Source of the DNA: Cohnella caldifontis | GTDB lineage: Bacteria > Bacillota > Bacilli > Paenibacillales > Paenibacillaceae | Length of the DNA stretch: 64,000 nt | NCBI RefSeq assembly: GCF_029360585.1 | Contig: NZ_JAQZSJ010000014.1 | Span: forward strand, 1 to 64,000 | Direction: 5' to 3' | Shown: positions 50,059 through 58,964 of the stretch, one piece after another | Position numbering within the stretch: position 1 is the stretch's first letter | How the letters are laid out: each line of letters begins with the position of its first letter | Notes under the pieces: generated by a model | What the model was told of the DNA's origin: nothing | Database searches by the model: none | Seen by the model: only the letters and a program-made list of their open reading frames with translations | Made by a program: the position numbers and the translations under genes

Positions 50059-52224
50059 TTGAAAATGCTGCGGTGGATCGCGGGACTCGTCTGTCTATGC
50101 GGAATCGTCCTGTTCGTCTATTCGGTCCCGGTGTTTTTCGTTCAATTGCGGGACCACTGCGTCGGCCTGGCGGAGTGCGTCGCGTTTTACGATACGGCTC
50201 CTACTCCGGAGTGGCTGCGCGCGCACGGCATGTCCAGCGCGACGTTCGCGTCCGCCTACACGGGGCTGTACGCGCTGTTCGGATTGGTGTATATCGGCGT
50301 CGGCCTGCTCATTTTCCGCTATAAGTCGCTCGAATTCACCGGTTTGGTGGCTTCGGTCGCCTTGGTGACCCAGGGCTATATGTTCGCTTCGCTCCCTCTG
50401 TTCCTCACCCATGTCCACCCTTCCTTAACCGTCCTGAATCACGTGCTCGAAGTTTTCTCATTCTCTTCCTTGCTCACGTTGTACTTCGTCTTTCCCAACG
50501 GCCGATTCGAGCCGCGATGGACGAAATTCGGTCTGATCGCGCTGCTTGTTCCGGGCGTTCTGCGCACCTTATTTCCCGACACGGTCTTGGATTTACAATA
50601 CTGGGGCCGGAATTTGTTCCTCGTCTGGACGCTGGCCTGGATGACGAGCCTGCTTGCCGTGCAAATCTATCGCTACCGCAAGGTGCTGGACCCTGTCGAG
50701 AGGCAGCAGGCCAAATGGGCGTTCTTCGGCATGTTCGGAGGCATGGCGTTCCTGCTCGGCATCACGCTCGTGTTCATCCTCCGGGCGGAAGCCTTGAACG
50801 GCAACCCCATGCTGCTTTTCGCGATGGAAGCGCTCCTCGACTTCGGGATGATGCTGATCCCCGTTACCTTGTTGCTCGCGCTGCTGAAGCGCAGGCTGTG
50901 GGACATCGACGCGCTGGTCGGCCGAACGCTGGTGTACGGGGCGCTCAGCGCGTTCGTCATCGCCGTCTACGTAATCGGCGTTTGGTATGTCGGCACGGTA
51001 TTCAGGTCGGCATCGCACCTGATCTCTTCGCTTATCGCGACCGGACTCGTCGCCGTGTTGTTCGGACCGCTGAAAGAGCGGCTGCAGCGCCAGGTGAACC
51101 GGCTGATTTACGGACGCAGCGAAGACCCGCTGTCCGTGCTTGGGGTTCTCGGGCGGCAGCTGGAAAATCCGCTGTCCCCCCAAGAGTCGCTCCGGGTCGT
51201 GACGCAAACGGTGAAGGACGCGCTGAAGCTTCCTTACGCGGGGATCTCGCTGAACCGGGACGGAGAGACGATCGTGGTCGCGGAGGACGGGGACCCCGAA
51301 GGCGAACCGGCCCGCCTGCCGCTTGTCCATCGGGGCGAGGAGCTGGGGGAGCTGCTCGTGTCTCCCCGATCCGCCGGCGAGTCCTTCACCGTCTCGGACC
51401 GCCGGTTTCTGGACATGCTCGCCCGCCAGGCCGGCGCGGTCGTATCGGGAGCGACGGCCTCCCTGGATCTGATGCGGGCCGCCGAGGATTTGCGGGAGTC
51501 CCGGGAACGCCTGGTGCTTGCCCGCGAAGAGGAACGCCGCCGCCTGCGCGGCAACCTGCACGACGACCTGGCGCCCCGGCTGGCGGCGCTGGCTTTCACG
51601 GCCTCGGCCGCCGAGACGCTGATCGAGTCCGATCCGGCCCGCACCAAGTCGATCCTCGTCGAACTGCAGACCACCATCCGCTCGGCCGTTACGGATATTC
51701 GGCGGCTCGTGCACGATCTGCGCCCGCCTTCGCTGGACGAACTAGGGTTGATCGGCGCCATTCGGGAGCGAATCCACGACGTGACGCGTCCCATGCACCG
51801 CCAGGACGCAGCAGTGCCGGCCGACGGCATCGACTTCCGGCTGGACGCGCCGGAGGAGCTTCCTCCCTTGCCCGCGGCCGTGGAGGTCGCGGCCTTCCGC
51901 ATCGTGACGGAGGCGCTCGTCAATGTCGTCCGCCATTCCGGCGCGAAGCGTTGCCGGGTCTCCCTGGCTTGCGTACGGGAACCGTCCCCGGCGCTGCTGC
52001 TCGAGATCTCCGACGACGGGCGGGGTTTCGGCGACGGCCGGCGCGCCTCCGCGGAGCCCGGCGGCATCGGGACCCAGTCCATGCGGGAGCGGGCCGAGGA
52101 GCTGGGCGGCTCCTGCCGTTTCGAGCAGGGGACGCCGCATGGAACGCGCGTGCGGGTTACGCTTCCTCTGTCCCATACGAACGGCGAAGCCACGGCCCCC
52201 GAAGGAAGGAGCGAGACGGCATGA
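50059..52224 (+). CDS. Sensor histidine kinase, NarL-partner type (HisKA_3)
   Basis: The 721-residue membrane sensor has about eight N-terminal TM helices (residues 5-335), a GAF-like region (about 360-470), and a HisKA_3 dimerisation box with phosphoacceptor His501 (RRRLRGNLHDDLAPRLAAL). The C-terminal HATPase_c domain has Asn/Gly boxes (EALVNVVRHSGAKR, ISDDGRGFGDGR, GIGTQSMRERAEEL). The start is TTG at 50059 or ATG at 50065, both behind AGGAGGGG. The gene overlaps the response regulator by ATGA. A ligand-sensing 7TM-like N-terminus is likely; the signal is unknown. Confidence 0.92.
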   Translation: MKMLRWIAGLVCLCGIVLFVYSVPVFFVQLRDHCVGLAECVAFYDTAPTPEWLRAHGMSSATFASAYTGLYALFGLVYIGVGLLIFRYKSLEFTGLVASVALVTQGYMFASLPLFLTHVHPSLTVLNHVLEVFSFSSLLTLYFVFPNGRFEPRWTKFGLIALLVPGVLRTLFPDTVLDLQYWGRNLFLVWTLAWMTSLLAVQIYRYRKVLDPVERQQAKWAFFGMFGGMAFLLGITLVFILRAEALNGNPMLLFAMEALLDFGMMLIPVTLLLALLKRRLWDIDALVGRTLVYGALSAFVIAVYVIGVWYVGTVFRSASHLISSLIATGLVAVLFGPLKERLQRQVNRLIYGRSEDPLSVLGVLGRQLENPLSPQESLRVVTQTVKDALKLPYAGISLNRDGETIVVAEDGDPEGEPARLPLVHRGEELGELLVSPRSAGESFTVSDRRFLDMLARQAGAVVSGATASLDLMRAAEDLRESRERLVLAREEERRRLRGNLHDDLAPRLAALAFTASAAETLIESDPARTKSILVELQTTIRSAVTDIRRLVHDLRPPSLDELGLIGAIRERIHDVTRPMHRQDAAVPADGIDFRLDAPEELPPLPAAVEVAAFRIVTEALVNVVRHSGAKRCRVSLACVREPSPALLLEISDDGRGFGDGRRASAEPGGIGTQSMRERAEELGGSCRFEQGTPHGTRVRVTLPLSHTNGEATAPEGRSETA

Positions 52225-52871
52225 AGCCTCTGAAAATCGTCATCGTGGACGACCATCCGATGTTTCGCCACGGCGTCCGGACGCTGCTGTCCACCACGCC
52301 CGACCTTCAGGTCGTCGGCGAGGCGGGGAACGGGGAAGAAGCCGTCGCTTTAGCCGAATCGCTCCAGCCCGACGTCATGCTCATGGACATCCGCATGCCG
52401 GGGATGAGCGGCATGGAAGTGACCCGCCGCATTGCCGCGAAGTCTCCGGCGATCCGGATTCTCGTGCTCACGATGTTCGAGGACGATGCCTCCGTCTTCA
52501 CCGCGATGCGCAGCGGGGCCAAAGGTTACGTCTTGAAGGAAGCCGACAAAGACGAGCTGCTTCGCGCGATCCGGGCCGTCGGCAACGGCGAAGCGATCTT
52601 CAGCCCCGGCATCGCGGCCCGGATGATCGAGTATTTCGCCATATCGCGGCCCGCCGCCAGCGCGGAGTTGTTCCCCGAGCTCAGCGCGCGGGAACGGGAA
52701 GTGCTGTATTTGATGACCGAAGGCCTGTCCAACGCCGCCATCGCAAGCAAACTGGACATCAGCGGCAAAACGGTCGCGAATTATATCGCGAATATCCTGA
52801 ACAAGCTGCAGGTGCAGGACCGTGAAGAGGCGATGCGGCTGGCACGGGAGACACGCAAAGAAGCCCCGTAA
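52221..52871 (+). CDS. NarL/FixJ-family response regulator
   Basis: The 216-residue protein has a receiver domain (residues 5-120; acidic pair D10-D11, phosphoacceptor Asp56 in LMDIRMPG, Lys in GYVLKEADK) and a C-terminal LuxR-type helix-turn-helix (ELSAREREVLYLMTEGLSNA then AIASKLDISGKTVANYI). It overlaps the histidine kinase stop codon, so they form a cognate pair. Confidence 0.95.
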   Translation: MKPLKIVIVDDHPMFRHGVRTLLSTTPDLQVVGEAGNGEEAVALAESLQPDVMLMDIRMPGMSGMEVTRRIAAKSPAIRILVLTMFEDDASVFTAMRSGAKGYVLKEADKDELLRAIRAVGNGEAIFSPGIAARMIEYFAISRPAASAELFPELSAREREVLYLMTEGLSNAAIASKLDISGKTVANYIANILNKLQVQDREEAMRLARETRKEAP

Positions 52872-53027
52872 GCCGCCGCATGGTGCCTGATCCGGACGCC
52901 CCCCGCCGGACTCCCGTTTCTTGCCGCTTCCCCGCTCCGGTTACGGAGTGGTATAATGCGGGCATAAACGGCGGGAGCAAGCGATCGGAGACATCGCCGG
53001 CTTCCCGTGCCAAGGAGCGGATGCGAC

Positions 53028-53414
53028 ATGTGGTTCATCGCTTCGATCGCCGAAGAGAAGATCCAGGATTCGATTCGCCGCGGCGAATTCGACCGTCTGC
53101 CGGGCAAGGGCCAGCCCCTGCCGCCGGAGGATGACATGGCAGGCGTGCCGGAAGAGCTTCGCCTCGGCTTCAAAATGCTCAAAAACGCCGGCGTGCTGCC
53201 GGAGGAGATGCAGCTGCGCAAAGACATGCTCACGCTCGAGGATCTCATTGCCGCTTGCCGGGACGAGACGGAACGCGCGAAGCTCCGCAGCGAGCTCTCG
53301 GTGCGGAAGCTGCGCTACCAGTCGATGATGTCCGAGCGCGGCTGGCACGGATCGGCGGCCTTCGCCGAATACGAGGGGCAAATCCAGGAGAAGCTGGCGG
53401 GGCCATCGTCATAG
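53028..53414 (+). CDS. DUF1992 (DnaJ-C28-like) protein
   Basis: The 128-residue protein matches DUF1992: IAEEKIQDSIRRGEFDRLPG, then GKGQPLPPEDDMAGVPEELR. The ATG at 53028 has AAGGAG 10 bases upstream. It is cytoplasmic and helical. Eukaryotic relatives are DNAJC28-like without the J domain. Function unknown. It follows the two-component system but has a 156-base gap with its own likely promoter. Confidence 0.88.
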   Translation: MWFIASIAEEKIQDSIRRGEFDRLPGKGQPLPPEDDMAGVPEELRLGFKMLKNAGVLPEEMQLRKDMLTLEDLIAACRDETERAKLRSELSVRKLRYQSMMSERGWHGSAAFAEYEGQIQEKLAGPSS

Positions 53415-53484
53415 AGCGAAAGTTCGACGATACCATCGTCCAAATAAACAAACTGCTCGCTGCCCTTATCCGTTGGCGATCATG

Positions 53485-53668
53485 CTAAGGGACATAGCGG
53501 ACGCTATTGTGGAGAATGATCGACCTTTCGCGTTCTAATGGACACAGCAGCCCTTATTTGAAAAAAACACTGCTTGTCGGAGCGATTCTTTGTCGTTAAG
53601 GACAACTCTGTCCGTTACATTTCGAGGATGACCTTTTTTTGTTAAATAGCGGCCGTTATGTCCGTTAG
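53485..53668. repeat. Short intergenic repeats
   Basis: Four related units of about 24 bp: CTAAGGGACATAGCGGACGC at 53485, CTAATGGACACAGCAGCCCT at 53535, a shorter one at 53595-53619, and an inverted unit (AAATAGCGGCCGTTATGTCC) at 53644-53668. A loose consensus is CTAA-GGACA-AGCGG-CGCTATT. The 350-base gap 53415-53765 holds these plus a terminator and no gene. Confidence 0.6.
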
Positions 53669-53718
53669 GGTGAACGCCAGCCGATCCGCGATTCATCGCA
53701 GCGTATCGCGACATCAAT

Positions 53719-53762
53719 AAAAACGGCAGTTCCGCGGATTTCCGTCCCGGACTGCCGTTTTC
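53719..53762. terminator. Bidirectional terminator
   Basis: AAAACGGCAGT (53720-53730) and ACTGCCGTTTT (53751-53761) form an 11-bp inverted repeat with A/T runs on both sides. It serves the ArsR gene on the minus strand. Confidence 0.85.
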
Positions 53763-53765
53763 TCG

Positions 53766-54113
53766 TTATTTCCCGCCGTTGTCGGGCTTCTTCTCCATCC
53801 CTTGAAGCTCCCGCAAGTAATCGTCCAAGCGGTCGAACCGCTCCTCCCAAGCCCGGCGGAACGAATCGAGCCATTCGTCCATCTCCAGGAACGGCTGGGG
53901 ACAAAGCTTATAGATGCGCTTGTTCGCCACCGGCTGCACTTCGACCAGGCCGGCGTCGCTGAGCACCCGCAGATGCTTGGAGGCCTGCGGTTGGTGAAGC
54001 TCGAGCCGGTCCGCGATTTCACCGACGGGCATCGGACCGTCGCGCAGAAGCTCGATGATATCCAGACGGTTCGGCTCGGCAAGCGCGCTGAATGTCGTAG
54101 CGTTCATACCCAC
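53766..54113 (-). CDS. ArsR-family helix-turn-helix regulator
   Basis: The 115-residue winged helix has the ArsR pattern (FSALAEPNRLDIIELLRDGP, then GEIADRLELHQPQASKHLRV and LVEVQPVANKRIYKL). It has no CxC metal motif, so it is of the non-metal type often paired with SRPBCC proteins, though none is adjacent. Starts at GTG 54113 and ATG 54107 are both possible behind AAGGAG. Confidence 0.88.
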   Translation of the reverse strand: MGMNATTFSALAEPNRLDIIELLRDGPMPVGEIADRLELHQPQASKHLRVLSDAGLVEVQPVANKRIYKLCPQPFLEMDEWLDSFRRAWEERFDRLDDYLRELQGMEKKPDNGGK

Positions 54114-54339
54114 ATCTACTCCTTACAATGGATGTCGTCAAAGAACGGGGAACGACCCCCCGGAGCTCGGGAGGTTCGCCAGGCCGCTGGGTTCCCTGAC
54201 GTCTAGGCTGGCGTTAAGGAATCTTCCCGGGCGGATCCGCGGCCGGGAGTTCGCGGTATGCTATTAGGATACACCTTTTCGAATATTCCTGTAAAGGAAT
54301 ATCCGCAAAACGCGGCGTTCGCCCTTGCCCCACCGTTCT

Positions 54340-56643
54340 TTATCGCTGCGACTCCTCGGAGGATTTCGCGCGTGCTTCCCCGGCGGCCTTCACCATGTTG
54401 CGCAACGCGGCGACCGTCTCCTCCCGCCCGCGGGTTTTCAGGCCGCAATCCGGATTGATCCAGAACAGCCCCGGGTCCAGCACCCGAAGGGCGCGGTCGA
54501 TCATGTCGGCCATTTCCCGCACATCCGGAACCCTGGGGCTGTGGATATCGTAGACGCCCAAGCCGATGCCTTGCCGGTAGGCGAACGTTTCGAAGCTGCC
54601 GATCAATTCGCCGTGGCTGCGCGAAGCCTCGATCGAGATGACGTCCGCGTCCATCGCTTCGATGGCCGGCAACATGTCCCGGAATTCGCAGTAGCACATA
54701 TGCGTATGGATTTGCGTCTCGTCCCGGACGGTGCCCGTCGCGATCCGGAACGCCCGGACCGCCCAATCCAGATACGCGCCGCGCTGCCGCTCCTTCAGCG
54801 GCAATCCTTCGCGGACGGCCGGCTCGTCGACCTGGATCATGCCGATGCCTGCCGCCTCCAGCGCCTCGACTTCCTGCCTGAGCGCATAAGCCAGTTGAAA
54901 GGCGATCTCCTCGCGGGACAGATCGTCCCGGACGAACGACCAGTTCAAAATCGTCACCGGCCCGGTCAGCATGCCTTTCACGGGGCGGTCCGTGCGCGAC
55001 TGCGCATAGGCGGTCTCCCCGACCGTCATCGGATTCCGGAACGCCGCGTCTCCATAGATGATAGGCGGCTTGACGCATCGCGAACCGTACGACTGCACCC
55101 ACCCGTTCGACGTAAACGCGAAACCCGCCAGCTTCTCTCCGAAAAATTCCACCATGTCGGTCCGCTCGAACTCGCCGTGCACAAGCACATCCAAGCCGAT
55201 GTCCTCCTGCAGGCGGATCCACTCGTCGATTTGCCCGCGGATGAATTCCGAATACCGATCTTCGTCCCACTCGCCTTTCCGCCACAACCGGCGCGCCCTG
55301 CGCACCTCGTCGGTCTGCGGGAAGCTGCCGATCGTCGTCGTCGGCAGCAAGGGCAGCTTCCATTTCTCTTGCTGGATCCCGCGGCGCTCGGCGAACGGCC
55401 TGCGACTCCCTTGCTCCTGCCGGATGGCGTCCACCGCCTCCCGGACGTCGGCACGATAACGTTCCTCCAACCGGCCCAGCTCGCGAATCAGATGATCAGC
55501 CGCTTCCAATTCTTCTGCAACCTTATCCTCGCCCAGTGACAAGGCACGGGCCAGCAGCACGATCTCGTCCAGCTTCTCGTCCGCGAAAGCCAGCGCGTTC
55601 TTCAGTTCCTCCGGCAGCCTCGTCTCCAATGCCGCGGTCACCGGGACATGCAACAGGCTGCAGGACGATTGCACGATCAGGCGATCGCGGTCCGCCGCGT
55701 CCGCGAGTTCCTCCAGCAGCCGAAGCCGATCGCGAAGCGGCGCTTTCCAGATGCCCCTGCCGTCGATCACGCCCGCCCCGAGCACCTTGTCCTCGGGAAA
55801 CCCGTACTCGCGAAGCGACGCCAAATTCCCTTCGAGTCCTTGCGCGAAATCCAGGCCGATCCCGCTGACCGGCAGCGCCGCGACGTCCCGGTAGCGCTCC
55901 ACCGACTCGAAGTACGTTTGCAGCATGATTTTCAGCCCCGGAGCAGCCGACGCGAAAGCCCCGTATATCCGCCGCAGGCGGGAGACATCCTCTTCCTCGA
56001 TGTCCGTGACGAGAATCGGTTCGTCGATTTGGATCCAGACCGCGCCTTCCCGCTCCAGCTCCTGAAGCACCTGAACGTAAAGCGGGAGCAGCCGGTCCAG
56101 CCAGACATCGGTCTCGGACCGCTCATAACCTTTCGACAGCTTCACGAACGTGAGCGGACCGACCAACACCGGCTTGCCTTCGATCCCCAGCGCTTCCTTC
56201 GCTTCCCGGTAGGCCGCCAACGGCTTGTTTTCGGTCAGCCTCGGTTCGATTCCGCGATCCAGCTCCGGAACGATGTAGTGGTAGTTCGTGTTGAACCATT
56301 TCGTCATTTCGCAGGCGACGGCTTCTTTCGTTCCCCGCGCCATCCCGTAATACGCCGACAATGGCACCGCACCCCGGCCCTCGTACCCGAAGCGTTTCGG
56401 AATCACGCCCAGCATGGCGGCCGTGTCCAGCATTTGGTCGTAGTAGCTGAAGTCGCCCACCGGAATCAGCCCCACGCCTATTTCCTGCAGTTTCCGCAAG
56501 TGGTCCAAACGGATTTGCCGCAGCACCCCATGCAGCTGCGATTCCTCCAGCCGGCCGGCCCAGTAGGCCTCAAGCGCCTTTTTCCATTCCCGGTCCGCGC
56601 CGATGCGCGGGTAACCGAGCACGCTGCCGATCGCCATCCCCAT
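54340..56643 (-). CDS. metE: Cobalamin-independent methionine synthase MetE
   Basis: The 767-residue enzyme transfers a methyl group from 5-methyltetrahydropteroyltri-L-glutamate to homocysteine to make methionine. It has the two-barrel layout (N-terminal half from LGYPRIGADREWKKALEAYW; C-terminal half from PLLPTTTIGSFPQTDEVRRA) and zinc ligands His648 and Cys650 (HTHMCYCEF) plus Cys733 (NPDCGLKTR). Length is typical. No SAM or cobalamin riboswitch was recognised upstream; instead MET-box-like palindromes lie at 56712-56739. The end shows no clear terminator. Confidence 0.97.
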   Translation of the reverse strand: MGMAIGSVLGYPRIGADREWKKALEAYWAGRLEESQLHGVLRQIRLDHLRKLQEIGVGLIPVGDFSYYDQMLDTAAMLGVIPKRFGYEGRGAVPLSAYYGMARGTKEAVACEMTKWFNTNYHYIVPELDRGIEPRLTENKPLAAYREAKEALGIEGKPVLVGPLTFVKLSKGYERSETDVWLDRLLPLYVQVLQELEREGAVWIQIDEPILVTDIEEEDVSRLRRIYGAFASAAPGLKIMLQTYFESVERYRDVAALPVSGIGLDFAQGLEGNLASLREYGFPEDKVLGAGVIDGRGIWKAPLRDRLRLLEELADAADRDRLIVQSSCSLLHVPVTAALETRLPEELKNALAFADEKLDEIVLLARALSLGEDKVAEELEAADHLIRELGRLEERYRADVREAVDAIRQEQGSRRPFAERRGIQQEKWKLPLLPTTTIGSFPQTDEVRRARRLWRKGEWDEDRYSEFIRGQIDEWIRLQEDIGLDVLVHGEFERTDMVEFFGEKLAGFAFTSNGWVQSYGSRCVKPPIIYGDAAFRNPMTVGETAYAQSRTDRPVKGMLTGPVTILNWSFVRDDLSREEIAFQLAYALRQEVEALEAAGIGMIQVDEPAVREGLPLKERQRGAYLDWAVRAFRIATGTVRDETQIHTHMCYCEFRDMLPAIEAMDADVISIEASRSHGELIGSFETFAYRQGIGLGVYDIHSPRVPDVREMADMIDRALRVLDPGLFWINPDCGLKTRGREETVAALRNMVKAAGEARAKSSEESQR

Positions 56644-56711
56644 CTACCCCTTCATCTGGATTTGATAGGAAGAATAGCATGAGCGGCGCGTTATAAGGTA
56701 ACTCATTATTT

Positions 56712-56739
56712 CTATATCTGGATATAGCCAAAGGCTATA
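56712..56739. promoter_or_regulatory. MET-box-like palindromes upstream of metE
   Basis: Two adjoining dyads: CTATATC-TG-GATATAG (56712-56727) and TATAGCC-AAA-GGCTATA (56723-56739). The second fits the TATAG-N7-CTATA frame of the MET-box bound by LysR-type MtaR/MetR regulators in streptococci. Confidence 0.5.
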
Positions 56740-56892
56740 GTTCTTCGATCATAAAGTTGTAGACCTGCTTAAGTTTCCATGAACCATTTCGCGAAAATTG
56801 TTATTGCAACCCCTTTCATTTCGTAGTAGGATAAATCCAGAACAAAAATTCATACTTGAACAAATGTTCAAAGGAGGGGGGAGCGGCGCGCT

Positions 56893-57864
56893 GTGAATGA
56901 CGCCAGACAAGAGAAAAAGCGGTTGTTGGTGAAGGTCAGCACGATGTATTACATCGACGGGTTGAACCAGCAGGAAATATCGGAGCGTCTGGGCATCTCC
57001 CGGCCGCAGATCAGCCGAATGCTCGCGGCCGCCAAGTCGGAGGGCATCGTGCAGATCAACATCCGCAACCCGTATTCGGAGGAGCAGGCGTACGAGCGGG
57101 CCATCGCCGAGACGTTCGGCATCCACGACGTCATCGTCGTGCACGTGCCGGACGCCGACCGCCAATTAATCGACCTGCAGGTCGCTCGCGCCGCAGCGGC
57201 CCTGCTGGAGAGCGCGATCAAGGATCGCGATGTCGTCGGCATCATGGCCGGCCGCACGATCGCGTCCGTCGGCAAGGAAATGCAATACATCGGGCGCAAG
57301 GACGTCAAGTTCGTGCCCATGATCGGCGGATTCGGGTCGGACGGCGGCGCCTGGCATGCCAATTCGAATGCCCGCATGTTCGCGGACCATTTCAATGCCC
57401 GCCATCTGCTGCTGAACGCGCCGGCCGTCGTGGCGTCGCCTCAGGCGAGGGATTTGTTCCTGAACGAATCGGAGATCGCGGGCGTGCTGGAGGCTGCCCG
57501 GAAAGCGTCGCTGGCGCTGATCGGGATCGGTCAGGTGACCGAGCAGGCGACGATTGTCAGGTCCGGTTATTTCAGCGGCGCAGAAATGAAGGGCGTGCAG
57601 GGGAAAGGAGCCGTCTGCAACATTTCCACTTCGTTCCTCGACGAGGCGGGGAAAAGAGTCCATTACGACGGGGAGAACCGAATGATCGGACTTGCCATTG
57701 ACGAGATCAAGGCCATCCCGAACGTCATCGCCGTCGCCGCCGGCGACGATAAAGTCGAAGCGATCGTGTCCGCTTTAAGAGGCAAGTGCATGGACGTGCT
57801 CGTCACGGACATGGATACGGCCAAGCATCTGTTGGAATGGCATCGCATTCATCCTGCCCGCTAA
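56893..57864 (+). CDS. SorC/DeoR-type sugar-binding transcriptional regulator
   Basis: The 323-residue protein has an N-terminal helix-turn-helix (DGLNQQEISERLGISRPQIS at about residues 22-41) and a C-terminal SorC sugar-phosphate-binding domain (VGIMAGRTIASVGKEM, then LIGIGQVTE and VIAVAAGDDKVEAIVSALRG). The start is GTG at 56893, downstream of GGAGGGGGGA. It heads the carbohydrate operon and most likely controls it in response to a phosphorylated sugar intermediate. Confidence 0.92.
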   Translation: MNDARQEKKRLLVKVSTMYYIDGLNQQEISERLGISRPQISRMLAAAKSEGIVQINIRNPYSEEQAYERAIAETFGIHDVIVVHVPDADRQLIDLQVARAAAALLESAIKDRDVVGIMAGRTIASVGKEMQYIGRKDVKFVPMIGGFGSDGGAWHANSNARMFADHFNARHLLLNAPAVVASPQARDLFLNESEIAGVLEAARKASLALIGIGQVTEQATIVRSGYFSGAEMKGVQGKGAVCNISTSFLDEAGKRVHYDGENRMIGLAIDEIKAIPNVIAVAAGDDKVEAIVSALRGKCMDVLVTDMDTAKHLLEWHRIHPAR

Positions 57865-57937
57865 GCCGGGCAGGCGTTCCCGCGGCGCGCGGGGGCGCAA
57901 TCGTTCTCACCATCATCCTAAGGAGGCATTTCCGTTC

Positions 57938-58864
57938 ATGAAAAAAGGATTTTTGGTTTTGACAGCGCTTTTATTGACGATCGCGTTGACCGCATGCGGA
58001 GGAAAATCCGGCGGCAAAGACGGTTCCAAGACGATTTCGATCCTGACGCCCTACCTGTCGTCCGTCACGACGAACGAGATGGTCGAGTCGCTCAAGAAGC
58101 AAGCGGGGGAGAAGGGGTGGAAAGCGAACGTCGTCGACACGAAAGGCGACGTCGGACAGCTCGCCAGCCGCATGGAAGACGTCATCTCGTCCAAGACCGA
58201 CGCGATCGTGCTCGTCAGTACGGACCCGAATCAATTGAAAAGCCAAATCCAGCGCGCGAAGGAGAAAAACATCCCCGTATTCGGCGCGGACTCCGGCTAC
58301 ATCGAGGGCATGGTCATGAACGCGACGAGCGACAACAAAGAAATGTCCAAGATGATCTCCGAATATCTCTTCAAGACGATCGGCGACCAAGGCAAGCTCG
58401 TCATCCTGACTTACCGTCCGCATCCGGGCGTCCTGGCCCGCACCGTGCAACTGGACGAATTGCTGAAGGACAAGCCGAATATCTCCAAAGTGACGGAGCA
58501 GCAAGTCGAAGTGCCGGGCCCGATCGAGAACGCCCGGAAGCAGATGGAGAGCCTGCTGCTGTCCAACAAAGACGAAGGCTCCATCACCGCGGTATGGGCC
58601 GGATGGGACGAACCGGCGATCGGGGCGGCGCAAGCGATCGAAGCCGCCGGACGCAAGAACATCGTCGTCACCGGCATCGACGGCAACAGCCAAGCGGTCG
58701 ACATGATCAAGAAAGGCTCTCCGCTCGTCGCCACCGTGAAGCAGAACTTCGTAGGCATGACCGAGATCGTGGTGAAACAGATGGAACGGGTATTCGCGGG
58801 CCAAGCGGCCGAGGCTACCGAGATGTACGCTCCGGCCAGCCTGATTACAAAAGACAACGGGTAA
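57938..58864 (+). CDS. Sugar ABC transporter substrate-binding lipoprotein
   Basis: The 308-residue protein has a lipoprotein signal (TALLLTIALTAC, lipidated Cys20) and a Peripla_BP_4/RbsB-like fold (ISILTPYLSSVTTNEMVESL, then KTDAIVLVSTDPNQL and VWAGWDEPAIGAAQAIEAAG). AAGGAGG precedes the ATG. It binds a sugar or polyol outside the membrane and delivers it to the transporter encoded next. The ligand is unknown. Confidence 0.92.
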   Translation: MKKGFLVLTALLLTIALTACGGKSGGKDGSKTISILTPYLSSVTTNEMVESLKKQAGEKGWKANVVDTKGDVGQLASRMEDVISSKTDAIVLVSTDPNQLKSQIQRAKEKNIPVFGADSGYIEGMVMNATSDNKEMSKMISEYLFKTIGDQGKLVILTYRPHPGVLARTVQLDELLKDKPNISKVTEQQVEVPGPIENARKQMESLLLSNKDEGSITAVWAGWDEPAIGAAQAIEAAGRKNIVVTGIDGNSQAVDMIKKGSPLVATVKQNFVGMTEIVVKQMERVFAGQAAEATEMYAPASLITKDNG

Positions 58865-58964
58865 TCGGCTTTAAGGCATGGCCCCGGCGGCGGGGCGCCG
58901 ATACCTGCGCATACCGGCAACAATCGGCGTTCCGCCCAATTCGTAAAGCAAGGAGGGTTACCCA

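Noticed and set aside
50517..52871. A 784-codon open frame overlapping the histidine kinase and response regulator in another frame
   Set aside because: It is a high-GC shadow: composition is Arg/Gly/Ala-rich with no domains, while the kinase and regulator frames contain complete conserved motifs. Only its last part coincides with the true response-regulator frame.
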